The notes under the pieces are model-generated. The model made no database searches, was not told the DNA's origin, and worked only from the letters and a program-made list of their open reading frames with translations. A DNA stretch of 24,960 nt from an uncultured Oscillospiraceae bacterium (GTDB lineage: Bacteria; Bacillota; Clostridia; Oscillospirales; Ruminococcaceae). Positions 23,351 to 24,960 of the stretch are shown piece after piece (within the stretch, counting starts at the first letter, position 1; each line of letters starts with the position of its first letter). The position numbers were made by a program, and so were the translations under genes. The stretch covers positions 1 to 24,960 of the forward strand of contig CAJTZM010000023.1 of the NCBI GenBank assembly GCA_910583935.1, written 5' to 3'.

Positions 23351-24322
23351 ATGGATCGATTGTATTTGGTGGTTCCCTGTTACAACGAAGAGGAGGTTTT
23401 GCCCGAAACGGTCCGGCGGCTGACCGATAAGCTTAAAAGGATGACCGAAAAAGGGCTGGTATCGAAGGACAGCCGCATCCTTTTGGTGGACGACGGCAGC
23501 CGAGACCGAACCTGGGAGCTGATCTGCGGCTTTCACCAAGACAGCCCGACGGTGTCGGGCCTTAAGCTTTCCCGCAATCGGGGCCATCAAAACGCGCTGG
23601 TCGCCGGGCTGATGACCGCCCGGGAGCTGTGCGACATCACCATATCTCTGGACGCGGATTTGCAGGACGATATTGAGGTGCTGGACCAGTTTGTAGAGGA
23701 ATATCACAAGGGCGCGCAGATTGTTTACGGGGTGCGTAGCGCCCGAGATACGGATACGGCCTTTAAGCGCTCCACCGCCATGGGCTTTTACGGGCTGATG
23801 AAAAAGATGGGGGTGGATATTGTCGGCAATCACGCCGATTACCGGCTGATGAGCCGCCGGGCGCTGGACTGCTTTTCCGATTACCGGGAGGTCAACCTGT
23901 TTTTGCGGGGGATTGTCCCCCTCATCGGCTTTAAAACGGCGGTGGTGACCTATGAGCGCAGCGAACGGTTTGCGGGAGAATCTAAGTACCCCTTGAAAAA
24001 GATGCTCTCCTTTGCCTGGGATGGTATTACCTCCTTCAGCACAAAGCCGCTGTCGCTGATTACCGGCGTGGGTATAGCCGTCGGCTTTCTGTCCGGTCTG
24101 GGGCTTTTGGCGGGGCTGATCTGCCTTTTGTGCGGCGTTTTAGTGCCTGGGTGGATCTGGGTGCTGATTTCGGTCTGGCTGGGCCTGGGGATTCAGCTGG
24201 TGGCGCTGGGGCTGGTCGGCGCGTATGTGGGCAAGACCTATGCAGAGGTCAAGGCCCGTCCCCGGTATCATATTGAGATGCTATTGGACGAGGGGAAAAG
24301 CCCGAACGGTCCAAAAGCATAG
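23351..24322 (+). CDS. CsbB-like GT2 glycosyltransferase (polyprenyl-phosphate sugar transferase)
   Basis: The 323-residue protein is a family 2 glycosyltransferase of the DPM1/CsbB/GtrB type. It has the N-terminal VVPCYNEEEVLPET, DDGS (47-50), the metal-binding DADLQDD (101-107), and SERFAGESKYPLKKM, followed by two membrane helices at about residues 230-250 and 262-285. Such proteins load a sugar from UDP-sugar onto undecaprenyl phosphate on the inner face of the membrane. The gene lies 2 bases after the second YfhO, with GGGAGG just upstream of its ATG, matching the known csbB-yfhO pairing. No flippase (GtcA-like) gene is in the window. A strong terminator follows. Confidence 0.92.
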   Translation: MDRLYLVVPCYNEEEVLPETVRRLTDKLKRMTEKGLVSKDSRILLVDDGSRDRTWELICGFHQDSPTVSGLKLSRNRGHQNALVAGLMTARELCDITISLDADLQDDIEVLDQFVEEYHKGAQIVYGVRSARDTDTAFKRSTAMGFYGLMKKMGVDIVGNHADYRLMSRRALDCFSDYREVNLFLRGIVPLIGFKTAVVTYERSERFAGESKYPLKKMLSFAWDGITSFSTKPLSLITGVGIAVGFLSGLGLLAGLICLLCGVLVPGWIWVLISVWLGLGIQLVALGLVGAYVGKTYAEVKARPRYHIEMLLDEGKSPNGPKA

Positions 24323-24369
24323 GTGTTTCTCTGTCGGAGGTTATTTCAGAAAAAAGGTAAAATTATAGG

Positions 24370-24405
24370 AAAAACGGTCCAAAATGCCTCTTTGGACCGT
24401 TTTTT
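24370..24405. terminator. Intrinsic terminator after the glycosyltransferase gene
   Basis: A perfect 14-bp stem, AAAAACGGTCCAAA (24370-24383) with TTTGGACCGTTTTT (24391-24404), surrounds a 7-base loop and ends in T's. Confidence 0.95.
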
Positions 24406-24467
24406 GTGACTTTTTTGTTACCAATCTTTGATATAAAAGAAGCAGATCAATAAAGGAGGGGACTAAA

Positions 24468-24960
24468 ATGAAACTTATCAGCATTCTTTTTGCAGGTGCG
24501 GCTAAGACCACAACCGGGATCGTTGCAACTGTGGCAGCAGCGGCGACGGTTATAACAGCCGCTACAGTGGTGCATTCGCCTGCTTTACCCGTTGAGGAGG
24601 TACAATCGGCCCCCAGCGTATATATGGAAAATCTTCCGGAGAAAACCTCCAAAAATGGGGCACAGGACATTATAGAGGATACGGACAGGACACAAGCCCA
24701 GGAGCCTGCCGAATCAGAGACACAGCAGTCGGATCCAGAGCCGCAGGTCCAAAAGCAGGCGTCCAAGGCGGATGCGATAGCTTCTGCACCGGTCCAATCA
24801 GTACCGGCGTCTGCGCCGGAGTCCCCCACACAGACGTCTCAGATGGCTTCCGGCGCGGATATGAACAGCACCCCACCGCAGAAGGAGGTCTCGGAGGATC
24901 CAGCGCAGACTATTCTGAAGAATACGGACCAGGCACAGGCCCCGACACCTGCCGAACCAA
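24468..24960 (+). CDS. Low-complexity exported or anchored protein, N-terminal part
   Basis: The frame stays open from the ATG at 24468 to the window edge (164 residues so far). AAAGGAGGGG at 24452-24461 gives a strong ribosome site. Residues 1-36 are hydrophobic and Ala/Thr/Val-rich (KTTTGIVATVAAAATVITAA), consistent with a membrane anchor or a signal peptide without a clear cleavage site. The rest is rich in Gln, Pro, Glu, Ser and Thr, and so likely disordered. Two related segments, EDTDRTQAQEPAE and KNTDQAQAPTPAE, suggest an imperfect internal repeat. I do not recognise the family; the C-terminal part that might carry a domain is outside the window. Confidence 0.75.
   Translation, partial: MKLISILFAGAAKTTTGIVATVAAAATVITAATVVHSPALPVEEVQSAPSVYMENLPEKTSKNGAQDIIEDTDRTQAQEPAESETQQSDPEPQVQKQASKADAIASAPVQSVPASAPESPTQTSQMASGADMNSTPPQKEVSEDPAQTILKNTDQAQAPTPAEP

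Noticed and set aside
24341..24829. A 162-residue minus-strand frame opposite the last gene
   Set aside because: It is antisense to a gene with a strong ribosome site and runs through the terminator at 24370-24405.

Overview
The window looks like chromosomal DNA from an anaerobic low-GC-phylum but fairly GC-rich Firmicute, most likely a member of the Clostridia close to Oscillospiraceae/Ruminococcaceae. The basis is strong AGGAGG-type ribosome sites, Clostridia-typical families (ZapA next to a U32 peptidase, DUF4321 next to Maf, a CBM9-like small protein, YfhO/CsbB), a PPi-type phosphofructokinase and a guanine-class riboswitch. The taxonomic call is inference; no rRNA or marker gene is present.

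Layout. 1-2226 (minus): a DUF3656-type U32 peptidase/RNA hydroxylase homologue, cut by the window edge, overlapping zapA. 2663-6388 (plus): glgP, dut, a DUF4321 membrane protein and maf, tightly spaced and closed by a strong terminator. 6484-8076 (minus): a beta-CASP metallo-beta-lactamase ribonuclease-like protein with its own promoter and a hairpin-rich leader. 8389-11535 (plus): a Crp/Fnr regulator followed by a three-gene NitT/TauT-type ABC importer, with a perfect palindrome between the regulator's promoter and its start codon. 11581-14259 (minus): a large YfhO-family membrane protein. 14391-16108 (plus): promoter, guanine-class riboswitch and a FAD-dependent dehydrogenase (COG2509 type) with a four-cysteine motif. 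16222-17656 (plus): a CBM9-like protein and a SagB/ThcOx-type nitroreductase. 17704-18939 (minus): PPi-type phosphofructokinase. 19051-20451 (minus): an AHL-lactonase-type metallo-hydrolase and a YfbR-type 5'-deoxynucleotidase. 20452-20933: a divergent intergenic region with 90-bp palindromic tandem repeats and a terminator. 20934-24322 (plus): a second YfhO followed by a CsbB-like glycosyltransferase. 24468 to the edge (plus): the start of a low-complexity exported or membrane-anchored protein.

How the genes may work together. The window is mostly housekeeping: storage-glucan breakdown and glycolysis (glgP, pfk), nucleotide-pool hygiene (dut, maf, yfbR), cell division (zapA) and envelope polymer glycosylation (yfhO + csbB-like). 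The regulatory signals are the most notable part: the riboswitch in front of a dehydrogenase of unknown function, the palindrome suggesting autoregulation of the Crp/Fnr-ABC operon, the structured leader of the ribonuclease-like gene, and the repeat array between yfbR and yfhO. I did not find a phage, a CRISPR array, a transposase, an rRNA or a tRNA. I see no clear evidence for a wholly new multi-gene system; the best leads are the riboswitch-dehydrogenase pairing and the repeat/terminator locus.
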